From positions 150,355,751-150,419,750 of the forward strand of contig CM060967.1 in the NCBI GenBank assembly GCA_030765045.1: a DNA stretch of 64,000 nt, in the 5' to 3' direction. The position numbers and the translations under genes were made by a program. The stretch comes from Tenodera sinensis (Eukaryota; Arthropoda; Insecta; Mantodea; Mantidae). Below, in pieces: positions 46,231 through 59,374 of the stretch; the stretch's first letter is position 1, and each line of letters begins with the position of its first letter. The notes beneath the pieces are model-generated. The model made no database searches and had not been told where the DNA came from. It was given only the letters and a program-made list of their open reading frames with translations.

Positions 46231-47595
46231 TGCATTCTCCGATATACCGGTTATTATCCAGTTATTCTTTTGTTTTGTGCAACTTGTGACTAGGTCACTC
46301 TTTTATTTAGTCAGAGTCGCCAACTGTGTCCCATAAATCACTGGAAAAGAATTTATCAAACATTAAAATCGTTTGACAATAAAAAAGCACTGCATTTCAA
46401 TTTCACAACTGTGCTTTAAACAATTATTCTTTTAATAATTAATGTATTTTTCCAGAAGAAAGACTGTTAATATTAAAAGTAAATTGATATTTATTTGCGA
46501 TTATAAACCGGTTTTCTGTCATAACAAGAGAAGATCAAAATACATATAATTCTTGGATTTCTTTTTCCTCAGCTCATGGAAATATCTTTAAAATTAGGGC
46601 ATTTTAATGATAATAGTGGTTTCATTTCAAACATGTAGGGAGAAGGAAGACGAAAATGTTCTTTATGATTGCACTCTTTTTCATCTTCCCTTGTCTTCAA
46701 ATATTTGCACCAAGTTGCATCACGAAGTCCAGTTGTTGTAGTTGTTCGTTTGTGAAAAGAAGATGAAAATAAGCTGTCCTTTTATATATGCAGCACAGTT
46801 TTAAAGATTAAATAAAGTGAAACTGAATAAGAGCTCTATATCATTATAATCACCATATCTAAAAAAAAAAAAAAAAAAAAAAAACAGAATAAATAAACAC
46901 AATTCTGAAACTGTTGATATCTGTTGCGGGGTGAACCTCCTTAAATACTGGGTATATCAAGTGGTATGGTGTTTTTGAAACTAATGCAATGATCGTACTT
47001 CCTCGAGAAAGCAACTAAAGGTGCAAGGACCTTTTATAAAATAAGAAATGATTAGTCTGAAGCGTATGTATGATTGACTGTGGGTCAGCTAATGGTATAT
47101 AAATGTATTTGGCTATCAGAGCTTTAAACTGTGACCTAGGACGAATATGAATTCTTAGAGGGACTCTTCAATGGCAGGCCATTTCGAGACGAAGAGCCTC
47201 TCCAGCAACTACGTGGGTTGACGTACGACGAAAGAAGCAATTTTGTATTCTAAAGCAGTACTGAGAGTGTTTTGCACTCTGAACTTGTCGCAAACGGAGG
47301 TTCCGGTGACACCAAATTGAAGTCTGAAGAAATGACTGGGTACATGGGGCCTGAGATAGCCTTGTTCTTGAGCGCTCCCTCGCCGCCGGTGTTCACCCTA
47401 GCAGAAACGAATGTTGCAGGAATTCTTGTGAGGTACAGGGTGTTGGAAATACAGCTGACAGCATTTTAGCATATTTTAATCAAAAGCATTGCTCAGTTGA
47501 ACAACATAAAGTATTGTAATTTTATTCATCATGAAATAAGGCTTCTTATACTGGTAAATCTGACATGCTTTACAATCTTTGGATAGCTAAAGGAA
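46231..47595. other. unassigned DNA with an A24 run
   Basis: 24 consecutive A at 46861-46884, possibly the tail of a degraded retroposon. Nothing else recognised. Confidence 0.5.
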
Positions 47596-47597
47596 AT

Positions 47598-47680
47598 ACA
47601 AAATGTGTCTGTGGTCTGGTGGCTAGCATGTTAGCTTTCATATTAAGAGGTGCTAGGTTTGATTCCCGGCTGGGGTATGT
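47598..47680 (+). mobile_element. tRNA-derived SINE head
   Basis: CTGTGGTCTGGTGGCTAGCA (box-A-like) and GCTAGGTTTGATTCCCGG (box-B-like) at tRNA spacing, followed by T-rich sequence and a short ATT repeat. Arms do not pair as in a functional tRNA. Confidence 0.5.
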
Positions 47681-49300
47681 ATTTTTTCCTTATCTATTAT
47701 TATTGCCCACCCTTCCTAGAGTCTGGAAACATGAATGAGAGTGTGAATGTGTGTGAATATAAAGACAACCCAACAGAAAATTAGTGAACACCATTGCCAT
47801 AAGAAGTTGTTTCAAATGCAAAACTACCAATGTGACCTTGACATTAAAGGAAAAAGAAAACGCACATACAGTTAAATATCTGTAGAGCATTTTTGGATGA
47901 AATGCAGTGCTTCGTTTACCCACCATATCCATATAAATGGTTTTTAGGATGAAGTAGCTTTATTTGTACCAGTCCAAAATCTTGTGGAAATCATAATCAT
48001 ACCAAAGCATGCATTGTTTTTCATGCAAGCTATGGGAGAGAGTGGTAAACAATGAAAGGAAAAGGGCGGCTATATTTGGAGACCTGACTCACACAATGCA
48101 AACGCAAGTTTATTGAACTGTTAAGTTTGATTTCACTTTGAAGCGGAAATTTCTTATATTTGTGTGATGTAATGGAGGTAATCTTGCCACCAGCCTCGGC
48201 TTAGCATCAATTAGAGCTAGACTACTGTCATTCTTAAATCTTGGACACGGTAAGGAGTGATGTATATTTTTGGGCTAAATTATTCGTCTTGTGTCGCTTT
48301 ATTTATTTTATTTCTCTTTGAATTAATTTAACACTTTAAATACAACACTTGCATAATTCACAAACAAATTGCACTGCTGCCTTTGTAATCACTTAATTTC
48401 TATATTCACACTATATTTTACTCATCTTTTATTCCACAATATATAACATCAATATTTGTACTTCAGATAAAAATCCATTTAAAATTTTTCTCGTTGATTT
48501 GTCCATTTTAAATTTTTCTTGTTGATTTAAACAATCGAAGTCAGCTCCTTGATGCCTCTGTTTTGTTAAATATTATCATTTTATAGGGCTTAGGCAAGAA
48601 GTTGCTTCAACTTATTTCTTAATTTTTAGTTGAAGTATAAGCATTTAGCTCGTAATAAATTTCCAATGTTCGCAGAGAAAATTGTTCTTTTTTCTCCCCC
48701 ACTGATTGATACTATCATGTCCAGTTTTGGCAGAACAGTTTGCTGAGGTAAGCTATCAGGTTATTCGATTTCCGATGATTGTTGACCGGCGGTCCGAAAC
48801 TTGTGTCGAATATAAAGTAACCACAGATTTTCCGATAGGGAGCGTGGTTCTTTATGTGCAAGGGTCGTTGTTGCCTTGTCAGCAGTTAAACCCAGCAATG
48901 TACTACATGTCACAACTTGGTGGGAAAAACGTTCTTCTAAGGAAGTAAATTCCCTCCGGGCTTCGCACGTTGTTCAGTTAATTCTGCAGTAACCAGCCCA
49001 TTACAAAGTTTAATTTATGCTCTTCTACAGGGGTTTCTCGCAAAATTAAACCCGAGCGCATCTGCTTGCAGGAATCTATTTCGAAACCTAACTTTTCCAA
49101 TTTAATAACATGAACGACCTCTCTTATATGAGCTTGCATGATCAAAGTATTACGTAATTACGCCTCTTGAGAACATTTAATTGATGCTTCAGTGTGCAGC
49201 GGAGTGGTAAATCCCTGCATTTTGAGAGATGCAACATTACTTAAATACATCTTATGCAGTTTTCGTCGAGTATAAGCATATCAACTTTAAGAGGGCACAC
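47681..49300. other. unassigned DNA
   Basis: A short stretch near 47890-47930 (TTTTTGGATGAAATGCAGTG then CTTCGTTTACCCACCATA) resembles the H-family 3' end and may be a relic. The 80-codon frame at 48706-48948 is unassigned. Confidence 0.4.
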
Positions 49301-49302
49301 AG

Positions 49303-50123
49303 TAAAAAAAAATATACGATGTGTGGCACACAATTACATTACCCTGTACTAACTATTCCTGCAAACTATTATTCCTCTATCTTCATGTTAATCAACATAA
49401 ACATTTTCAGATATTATCTTATCGCTCATTTCCTTGCAGGTGCAAGGAGAATATGTGAATACAGTAGGCTTTGAGCGATAGTCAAATATTTTAAAGCCGG
49501 TCACTATATGAAGGCTTTGAAATTCCGTTCTCTTTGCACGGCCAAGATATAAAAAAATGAATAACGGCATACCATTTGAGAAAAGTATAAGTACTGAAGC
49601 ACTCGTAAAAATAACAAGAAATATCTCCGAGTTGGTTAACTCCACAAAAATGCACTCGGAAATAAATTGTGTGTTCTAACAAAATTTAAAGAACGATTTG
49701 GTCTATCTCTTGCGGTTTACCACTTGTGCAAAAGTCAGGACTACATAGACCTTGGCCAGAAAATTCAAAATATGAGTTTCAATTGCCATGAAATTTCTTA
49801 AACACATGGTATTTTAATCAATATCATCAAAATTTTCAAAATACTTTCCATATAAAGGGCAGTTTAAGTTGGAGGACTTTTCTTAAATCTTCGTGTCACA
49901 TTGAACTTAAATAATAACTTTGTTTCTAACCGACTTTTCGTTTTTGAGTTATGCCGTTCACAGGCAGACACATACACAAGCAGATACATGGACCTTTTTC
50001 TAAAAATGTTTTTTTCTTGATTCAAGGGGCCTCAAAACATACATATCTGGTGAAATCCCAACATAGAATTTTTGGATTGAATACACTTCCCCTACTCACC
50101 ATACATTGTAAAGAAAGTAAAAA
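49303..50123 (+). mobile_element. H-family element, copy 9, near full length
   Basis: Degraded 5' end (ACGATGTGTGGCACACAATT), a good interior (TTTCCTTGCAGGTGCAAGG, ATACAGTAGGCTTTGAGCG, GTTTACCACTTGTGCAAAAG) and 3' end CACTTCCCCTACTCACCATA then CATTGTAAAGAAAGTAAAAA. The microsatellite is reduced to a few ACACA units. A minus-strand 85-codon frame inside is incidental. Confidence 0.85.
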
Positions 50124-51200
50124 TATTATCTAGAAAAAGAGTTAATAACTCCTAGGTTTTCTAACCTAGAGTACTGAAATTGTTGTGATAATTACCTACT
50201 AATTATTGTTTACATACTGTGTATATTTGAATTGCATTATCCTGTTTGATATCTAAAAACAATAAAACTTTCTCAAAAGTGCTTGAGGTAACTCACGGAA
50301 CATTTGCATGTGCAACACAATCCTGTGGAACAGCATTTTTATATGTAATATTTTTAGATAAAAAATATATTGTTACGTAGCATAGTTCTTGAAAATCCAT
50401 TCGATTAAGATCGCTCCAACGCTTAAATAAAATTCTAATTGAAATTCTTTTCCAAAGGATTATGCAGGAGGATCTTCGTTATAAAACTGCCAAATATCAT
50501 GACTGTATATGTTGTAATAATTTTGGAGAGTGTGCACTTTCAAGTTGAAAAAAAAAGTTGAGTTAAATATTTACTTCAATTTTCATTGGTATTGGGGTGT
50601 TTCGAAAGTAAATAACTTGAATACAAAGGAACATCAATGAACGGATTTCGTCATCTCATTTTCAACCATCTAAAATTGTGCAAATAAATATTTTAAAAAA
50701 CTGACAGTCAAAACAGTAATAAATAAAACAAATTCTTCCTTAGGAAGTAACAAGGGGTTTGGCACAGCATTATTTATTGTTACTTCAATTGTTTTAATAA
50801 TTAGATTCCAACATTAAATTTCAGGATATGATCCCAATGCTACAGGCTATGTTTAATGTAAAGAAAAAATGCAATTTTTTAAACCTTTTACCTACATCTA
50901 CTCTTAAAGAAACAGTGTTGGGGATTGGGTGAACAAAAACGAATGTAATTCTTTTTTCACATCTGTCCCAACTTTTATAGCAAAAGTAATAGATTTTCTT
51001 AACATTTGAAATCGTTTAAGGGAAAGGATTAAACTTTATTTAACTTTTTAAAGAGAATTATAAATAAAGCCACAATGAAAAAGGATTTTTCTCATAATCT
51101 TCCTCTGAATAAAAGTGTGATATAGTGAAACATTCTCACTTAAATTCGTAATAAATCTCAAAATGTAAATAATACTTCTATGTGCCAGTGAGCTTTGTAA
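50124..51200. other. AT-rich spacer between two H copies
   Basis: Nothing recognised. Confidence 0.5.
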
Positions 51201-51202
51201 AA

Positions 51203-52008
51203 AAATCAGTTGTATTGCACTCACATTACTTTCTCTACTAATGTACTAACATTTTTATAAACTCTTATTCCTAGAACTTCTTCGTGTTTGTTGAGATATA
51301 CATTTCCTGAAATTATCTTATTGTGTATTTCCTTGTAGCAGCAAGGGGAATATTAGGATACAGTAGTCTTTGAGCGATAGTCAAATCTTTTAAAGCTTTG
51401 AGATTCCGTTCCCTTTGCACGCTTAATATATAAAAAATGGACAATGATGTTCCATTTCACGAGAGTTTTAAGTTTTTCGAAATTGACACAAATAACCAGG
51501 AATATCTCCGAAATGGTTCGCTCTACAAAAAATGTATTGAAACATAAATTGTGTTTCAGCGAGATCTACATTTGTTATAGTAATTTATCTTGTACTGTTC
51601 GAGTTATTCAAAAGTTATCCAAATTAAACAGAAGTACATAGCCTATAGCCGGAAAATTCAAAATATACATTTCATTTGTCGTCAAACTATTTCAAATATA
51701 TGGCATTTTAATCAAACCGTTAGAGCCATCTTCAAGAAAATCATTTTCGAAAAATGTTCCATGTAAAGGGTAGTTTAGGGTGGGACTATTTTCTTGAAAA
51801 TCCTTGTGTCGCAGCCTTGAAAGACATTAAACTTAAATACCAACTTTGGTTTCTAACCACAGACTGCCAGACACACATGGACCTTTTTCTAAAAATGCTT
51901 TTTTGGATTCAGGGGGTCTCAAAACATATTTCCGGTGAAATTTCGACATCGAATTTTTGGGCGGAATAGAAAAGATACTTTCTTTACTTACCAGTAGAGA
52001 AAGTAAAA
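51203..52008 (+). mobile_element. H-family element, copy 10, near full length
   Basis: 5' end ATCAGTTGTATTGCACTCAC then ATTACTTTCTCTACT. The 3' end has the well-preserved hairpin TACTTTCTTTACTTACCAGT then AGAGAAAGTAAAAG. The microsatellite position is almost empty (CAGACACACATGG). Confidence 0.85.
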
Positions 52009-52938
52009 GGCTTTTAGTATACGTTTTGATGTTGTTTTATAAAAACAGGTTTGCAAAATAGTTTCCTACAAATTGGATTGAATATCCTACTCATTAGCCT
52101 AAAACACACAAGTAAAAATATGCAGTCAAACATTTTTACTGTCCATATTTATTTCACCTTCCCTACAACTAATTTACCTGTAACGTTTAACAGTCGTGCA
52201 ACGTAACACCATTTCGGAAATTTGTTGACGAGCAATATGGAGGTAAGACAAAAAACTGTGAGGCATCTCTCATGATCACTCAAGTACCAATTTGGATACA
52301 CATTCCCCTTTTCATGCTTGTCCCATGCAAACAAAAACTGCATTTCCCTTTAACTCACCTTGCCTAATCCTCATCGTTGTATCCCTGGGGTCGTTGGTTC
52401 AATCTTGCACCTGTTAGCGATTTCAATTGTTCTTTCATGAACTCCTGTATAAAGGGCAGCTCTTGCAGCTATTCGACTCAGTTGAAGTTCTATACATTTG
52501 TTCCTAGCTTCGTCATCATATCCGTAAATTACTTTTCCTACACGAGAATCGATCACTTTTGCGTACTTTACTCTCAACAAAATACAGGGGTCTCGTACGA
52601 GTTTACAATTGAAACTTAGTGTTAATAACATGGAGTAGAGTTGGCAACACCTGCAACAGAACAACATTTGTAAGGATGTTTACAATACTACTGGAATGCC
52701 TCTCCATTCCCCTTCATTCCCCTAAGGCCATGAGTTGCTGGACAGATGGTCCCATTTAATTGACAGAAATGTCTTTAGCTTGCACGTAACAAACAGTTTT
52801 AAAAAACATTGTAACCGTAATAGAATTCCACGTAACACTAATATTGTATTTTGGTAAGACTTCCTATACATTGATTCCCCTCATGCTCATTGGAATTTTT
52901 AATTCTCCACAAGTTTGCTAAAGGCGGACTCTATGTTT
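52009..52938. other. spacer with a possible transposase-like HTH relic
   Basis: On the minus strand near 52430-52510, LSRIAARAALYTGVHERTIE resembles the HTH motif preceding DDE domains in some insect transposons. It is short and isolated, so weak. Confidence 0.3.
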
Positions 52939-52939
52939 G

Positions 52940-53250
52940 ACCTATTGCTTCAATGAAAATCATTAGGAATATTTTTTATAAACTCAAAAATAAGGAAATT
53001 TTTCCATGTAAAGGTGATTTGAGTTGGGGAGATTTTCTTCAAAATCTTCTTGTCACATCGTGCTAAAATGCCCAGTTTTCATTTCAACTTATGTCACAAG
53101 GGGAGAGAGAGAGAGACAGAGAGAGGGAGAGAGAGGGAGGGGCGAGGAACGGACACGCAAGCATGTATGCACATGCATTCACATACACACGTGGAATCTC
53201 GGTATCAAATTTTTTAACAGAGTACAATATTTCTAATTAGGAAAAATAAA
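52940..53250 (+). mobile_element. H-family 3' half, copy 11
   Basis: TTTTTCCATGTAAAGGTGAT, GGGGAGATTTTCTTCAAAAT then CTTCTTGTCACATCG, then a (GA)n tract, ATCTCGGTATCAAATTTTTT and a decayed end. Lacks the 5' half. Confidence 0.75.
53101..53150. repeat. (GA)n microsatellite inside H copy 11
   Basis: GA-rich tract occupying the family's microsatellite position. Confidence 0.9.
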
Positions 53251-55341
53251 AAGGAGAAAGCTCGAACTTCTTGACCTAATATCTACTCAGTTATTCCGAT
53301 CTGCAAGCTGTTGGTTGATCATCTACTCATTGCGGTTAGTTTCTCTTACTTTAATTCTAATGATTGTTCTTGAGTAAAATTAGTTTTCTCAAGAGCCGAA
53401 TGCGAACCATCTGCTTAATATGTTGAACTAGGTTCTCGAGCGCTTTTAATGTTAATGAATCTTCTCCATTTGCATTGTTCCTTGGTGAAACCTGTGGATT
53501 TTCGTTTGCCTTCTCAGGAGAAGTTAGGAGACGAGCTTGGGGTTCTCTGAGACATGTGGTACAGTTACATTAACCATCAAGGGAAGAATTCGGTAAACAT
53601 AGAATGCTGAAACTCATCTGTACTGGGTGGAAGGACACTTACTAGATTCCTTCTAAGATATGCTTCATAGAAGTATTACAAACAAACAAGCGTAATGGTA
53701 GTTTGTTCTTTGATCAGTTGATTTCAAAAAAGTAAATTATTTTTGTTCGAAATTGGATGAATTCCACAAGAATGAACAATAGTTTGTAATTGTTTGAATT
53801 TATGGGACATCATACAGAGTTTTGAAATAATCACTTAAAAAGAATTCAAGTAATACTCCAAGCAGCTTTTTCAGACGTGAAGTAACTCGACAACGTTGCG
53901 TGGAGGTTGGTCAGGGAATTGAACCAGTTTCTGGATGTAAGCAGGTCGGTCGCTTGCAGGGCAGGGTGGTGTAATGTTTTGGGAGCTAACAATTCTGATT
54001 GACCTACAATCGCACAGTTAACATGGAATGACACGGCATGGTAGTTGTTTATGTATTGACCTAGTGAAAATGACACCCACACAATCTGAAGTTGTTGCCA
54101 GTTTGTTTTCGACAAAATTAAAATATCTCCGTAGGAAATGGCCAGAGAGAAAAATTTAAGTTACAAAATGTGGTCCAAATAGCGAGATCTATCCCAAGTT
54201 TAAACCAATGTAATGACTTCCCTTCCATCCTGTATACGTAAGTGCATAACGCTGATGATGAAGTACGCTACGGAGGGGTACATATAGGTAACATTTATCA
54301 CTTCGGCCAGAATAGAACTTGCAATGATACTGGCGGAAGAGGTGAAATACTATATTGCGATATAAGGATGATAAGTAATCTTTACTGGATCGAGCAAAAG
54401 TTTGAAAGGACGAGCCTTTTCAGTTTCCAAGTATTATTAGAAAAACTTAACACACATGTATTACATACAGTTTTTCGAAGATAAGTAATTAATACTAGGT
54501 GTGAGTGAAATGTGAAGCTAATTTTTCAGGTATGAAAGAAGACCATTTTCTTATTTCCTTGGATTTCAGGATCGACACACTCGTTCAGGTTAGCCACCAT
54601 GATTACTATGAGTAATTAATGATTTGAACACGGGCTACTCTATGTCGAGTGAGTTTCAGTGACTCTCTGCATATCTTCGACCGTCTTTACAATGAAAGTT
54701 GGGCTGATTGCAGTGCTGTATTATTTTAAACTACGCCTTGTACAATATAAATAAGTAAGAGGACAATTATTAGGGCAGTAAAAATCAACAAGTAGGTTCC
54801 CTTATATTTTATACTTGTATTAATAAAATATTTTTAAGTTTAAGGGTGTGAAAATGCTAGCGGCCTAGATCTTAAAGGTACATACATATACCAGGGTAGG
54901 TTGCGTTGGTAGTTGTGAATACCTGCAATATAAACATACCGGAAAAGGCCATAAAATCGTACTATTTCCCCAAAAAATGGTTTACATTAGTGTGACTTTA
55001 TCGTTTAACAACAAAAGTAATTTTACTACAAAGTAAATGGTAACGCAGGATTGCCATATGCTCTGCTAGTGGCCTGTATTGTGCCTGGGCCGATGGCTTG
55101 TGCTCCAAACACAGTGTTTACACGGAAACGCTTTCGCACAATGTTGACCTGCTCAAAACTATGTGTAACAGTTTTGAATAAACTATCATATATTGAATAT
55201 ATTTTCAATACAAATAAAATCTTTGCCCTGAACTGTCTGAGAATGGCCTCTGAAATTCTCTGAAATTTTGCATAACTGTCTCTCCCTCCTCTTCCTTTGA
55301 TCGTACAAATGGAATAGAATTTCAAAGCTATTGTACAATTG
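53251..55341. other. unassigned DNA
   Basis: No repeat or exon recognised. Frames at 53846-54115 (minus) and 54242-54484 are without domain support. Confidence 0.45.
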
Positions 55342-55688
<347 letters not shown>

Positions 55689-55880
55689 CGCCGCGATCAG
55701 CACGGCCAACTATGATCACTAGGGCTAGGAAGTTCATGCATTTGCATGTTTTTTCACAGGGGTTAAAAATGTATGCTTTTACATTATGTGCACGAATTAT
55801 GGAATTTTTAGTTATTTGGACATGATTTTATAGTGCATATAACCGCATATTTTCTTGATTTTTGATAAATGCATATTATT

Positions 55881-56126
55881 TCAATATTATAGCCCCTATA
55901 TTGCATATTTTGATGATTTCTATGGATTTTATTATTGTTTTCCATCTTAATAATATTTTTCATATTGGTAATATTGCACATGATGACACAACTCACAAAG
56001 ATTTCAATATTATAGCCCCTATATTGCATATTTTAATTATCTTTATGGTTTTTTATTATTCTTTCCATCTGTATAATATTTTTTTACATTGGTAGTATTG
56101 CACATGATGATGCAACTCGCGAGGTG
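55881..56126. repeat. 123 bp tandem duplication in the hAT 5' region
   Basis: Two copies beginning TCAATATTATAGCCCCTATA at 55881 and 56004, continuing through TTGCACATGATGA. Diverged by roughly 15%. Confidence 0.85.
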
Positions 56127-56386
56127 GCGAGAACTAATGCTGAGTTATGTTGTCATGCAGTGAATCCCCTGTTTCATCCTTTCATTATCTGTATGTTTGT
56201 AGAAAATAATCAGTGCGTTATCTGAGAGGTTTATAGTAGCAAAGATAAAGTGCGGGTCAACGTTTTGAGCAGTACGATTATAGCAACGCTTGCCTGCCCA
56301 TCAGTAGTTGTGTAGTGGTCTTCAAACGTAACAGTGTTGTGTACTGGTTCCCACCAAATTAAATTAGGCGTATAAAATATTAAAAA

Positions 56387-57925
56387 GCTCTTCAAAAGCC
56401 GAAAATAAAACCAGTGCTAGATTAATTAATTTACAGAACGAGTTTTCGGGTGATTTAATATCTACAGATAATAGGGCACTGTTTTGTGGAGCGTGTGAGA
56501 GAAATGTAGGGAGAGAGAAAAGATTTCAAATAGGTCGGCACATAAACACAGCAAGACATAAGGAGAATTTAATCAGAAAACTCGCAAGCAAAGAAACTAT
56601 TCAAAAACAGCTAGTAGAATGTTTAGGAAGTAGGGTTACTGAATTATGACTTCAGTGAAGCATTTTTAGCTGCCGTTATTCCCTTGTTCAAAATTAATAA
56701 TAATAATAAGAAGAAGAAGAAGAAGAAAAAGAAGAAGAATCCGACATTTAAAAACTTTCTTGCGAAGTACACTTGACAACATGTGCCTGAAGAAGGCACA
56801 CTGCGTAAGACTTATGTAGGACATTGTTACAATAACGTGTTATCAAATATACAAAAATGAATTAGTGGATCAGTTTGTGTGATTGTCTGTTGATGAAACC
56901 CCTGATTCTGAGCGCCGTTCTATTGCTAATATAATCGTGGGTGCTTTAAATAATGAACAAAAGACTATAACTTATCTTCTTAATGTGTGCGAATTGTCGG
57001 CCACTAACAATGTACCTGTGACCCAGTTTGTGATGGACACTTTGAAATTACTATGGCCATGTGGAATCAAATACGCCCGGTTACTTTTATTTGTTACTGA
57101 TGCAGGTCCAAACTCTGAAAGGTATTTTTCCTAACTTAATTCATATAACTTGTTTGGCACACGCTCTTCATCGCATTTCTGAGACAATACGTGATTCTTT
57201 CCCGCTGGTAGATAGATTTGTGTCCAGTACCGCGAAAAGTTTTGTTAAATCTCCTGAAAGAGCTAAGTTGTTTAGACCAACAGCACCTAATATCCGACTT
57301 CCACCTGCATCAGTGTTAACTCGATGGGGAACATGGGTCGATGCAGTTTTATATTATACTGAGCACATAGAAATAGTCGAAGAGGTTGTTAATTCATTTG
57401 GCTCGAAAGATGCTTCATCAATGGAAACTGTGCAAAATACTCTCTCAGACACTTGGTTAAAAGAGGATCTTAGTTTCATATCTGCCCATTTTTCTTTCTT
57501 ACCAACAGCCATAACGGCATTGGAAGCTCTAGGATCTCCTTTGCATGAATCACTTACTGTCTTTGAAAAAACCAATATGTGACCTAACTTCGGTTCCTTA
57601 TAGCACAGGGCAAAAAGTGAATTATGTAATTTCAAAAAATTCTGGTTATAACCAGATGTGTGATATTCGAGACATCCTCGAAAGAAAACCACCTGTCACA
57701 CCAAGAGACTTGACTCTCTCTGTGAAGCAGTTAGCATCATTTAAATATGCCGGTAACATCTTATGACGTGGAGAGAAGTTTTTCACGTTACAAAAGTGTT
57801 TTGGGAGACAACATGCAATGTTTTACAGTTGAACATTTTTGTAAAGTGTTTGTTGTGAACTGCAATTTAGCAGTTAATACAAGCAGCCGGACCACTTCTG
57901 CTTCAACGTCTATGGAATACGGTAA
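56387..57925 (+). pseudogene. hAT transposase pseudogene (CGGBP1-like arthropod family)
   Basis: N-terminal zinc finger C-x2-C-x14-H-x5-H (codons at 56485, 56494, 56539, 56557; FCGACERNV and GRHINTARHKENL). After a frame change come DFSEAFLAAVIPLFKI, an in-frame N4K10 microsatellite insertion, NPTFKNFLAKYT and TLRKTYVGHCYNN. The core follows with VDETPDSERRSIANIIVGAL, LLFVTDAG (a catalytic-Asp-type block), NLIHITCLAHALHRISE and LTRWGTWVDAVLYY. The C-terminal hAT dimerisation part is SYDVERSFSRYKSVLGDN to FVVNCN. Stops (near 56773 and 56856) and frame changes near 56640, 56880, 57120, 57575 and 57755 inactivate it. The family includes arthropod proteins annotated as CGG-repeat-binding-protein-like. 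Confidence 0.88.
56696..56741 (+). repeat. (AAT)n(AAG)n expansion inside the hAT reading frame
   Basis: Four AAT then ten AAG/AAA codons, in frame with the flanking KI and NPTF segments, so it adds Asn and Lys without shifting the frame. Confidence 0.9.
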
Positions 57926-58088
57926 CTATTTATTATTTATACTAACTCGTCTTGTCTACTGCAAAGAGACATCAATCGTTTTAATTAATAGTGCATATTT
58001 CTTGGCATATTTTCAAGTTTTTAAGAGCATATATGCATGCATATTTCAGTGTTTTTTAGGGCATGAACTTCTGAGCCCTAATGGTCAC

Positions 58089-59370
58089 AGAATATTTGGT
58101 CAATACCGTGGATGAAAAGTTCTCAGGTACTAGCCTGGAGTGCTAGATATCCGGCGGCCCCACCTAGGTTATAGGTAGTCTTCCCGGATGGTTGACGCGC
58201 GTAAGTGCCGTATCCTCTTCCGTCCCCTGTGTAACAGCAAGCGGGGGGTTTAGGAAACAAGGTATTGGTCCTAATGGAAAGATCCACGGAAGTAGTGGTA
58301 TTTGGATGCTATCTTTCGTGGCTTTAGGGAAGGGGGAGCTGCGGCTTTCTGGTACATCCCTCGCGCATAAATAAGTGCGCATTATCCAACGACTGGGTAT
58401 CCTCACAAGCGGTATTCATCTATGACGTCTGCATGCAAAATCTTGTTATGAGAAATGTTGATGACTATGTAGAAAAATAGAGAAAGATAAGGAGTTAAAT
58501 AAAACAGCCGTTTCCAACTATCTATGACTTGTCCTCGTATTTCTCAACATAAAGTTTATAACTATCGTATTAAATATTTTGTATTCTTTCTAATCCCACA
58601 CACGATTCATCGATTACGAATGTAGTGCCTCTTTCAAAATGTCCACTGACTTGTGGGATTCGGGTACCTAGCACTGAAAAGCTGTGGATAGAGGTACGTA
58701 AGATAGCGCAGGTGTTAGTCGGCGTTCTGTGCTCGCAACGAAATTTCTTGAGACTGCTTTGAGTGGAGTTGATTAATTCGCGTGATCAAGACGAAGAGAG
58801 TTGTGGGCAAAGAACTCACGAGAGCAGTTGTTTGTTGCGGCCTTGCTGGGAGGAAAAAGGAGGGAGTGTTTTTCTGGAACGTTGCAATCAATGGGATCGA
58901 TATCAAGAATGTATATTGGCAAGACTGGCCGTGACCCTAGCACGCAACACTATGCAGCAGTCTAGCCAACTGTCACGCTGTCCCGCGTTCTTTAACCCTC
59001 CGTGAATCATTTTGTTACTTCACTCATTCCTGCAGATGACGGACCTTTGAGTTAGGAACACGTTCTTGCTTTCTTGTGCAAAGCTATACAATGTTGTGTC
59101 CTAAACAGAGATGTAAGGAAAAGCATTATAGTAATGATCTCTGAATCGCTACACCATTGAAGAACAGGAAATAAGAAATCATGCATTACATTAGTTAAAC
59201 AGCGTCCATAAATAAAACCTCCTTTTTTCTTTATCTCTGCCTCTTGCTTATGAATTCCTGGGCATTTGCAATTATTTCCCGGCTCTATGTGCGTAGTACG
59301 TTGACTCAGTGACAACTTGCAGCGGGAGACTCAGCACCTCGACCGAAAGACGATCTTTTGTGCCTATGCC
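58089..59370. other. spacer with a GC-rich unassigned block
   Basis: 58140-58430 is GC-rich with open frames on both strands, unlike its surroundings. It may be an unrecognised repeat. The rest is unassigned. Confidence 0.35.
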
Positions 59371-59374
59371 CTAT

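Larger units (their letters stand above)
55720..58080 (+). mobile_element. complete hAT-superfamily transposon, inactivated
   Basis: Terminal inverted repeats TAGGGCTAGGAAGTTCATGC (left) and, reversed, TAGGGCTCAGAAGTTCATGC (right): 20 bp with two mismatches. Flanking 8 bp duplications ATGATCAC (55712-55719) and ATGGTCAC (58081-58088) differ at one base, as expected of hAT. The 2.36 kb element carries one broken transposase gene and a 123 bp tandem duplication in its 5' non-coding part. Confidence 0.9.

Noticed and set aside
48706..48948. 80-codon frame MILSCPVLAEQF...
   Set aside because: Considered as a host exon, but no recognised domain or neighbouring exon; left unassigned.
57354..57692. 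112-codon minus-strand frame
   Set aside because: Antisense shadow of the hAT transposase.
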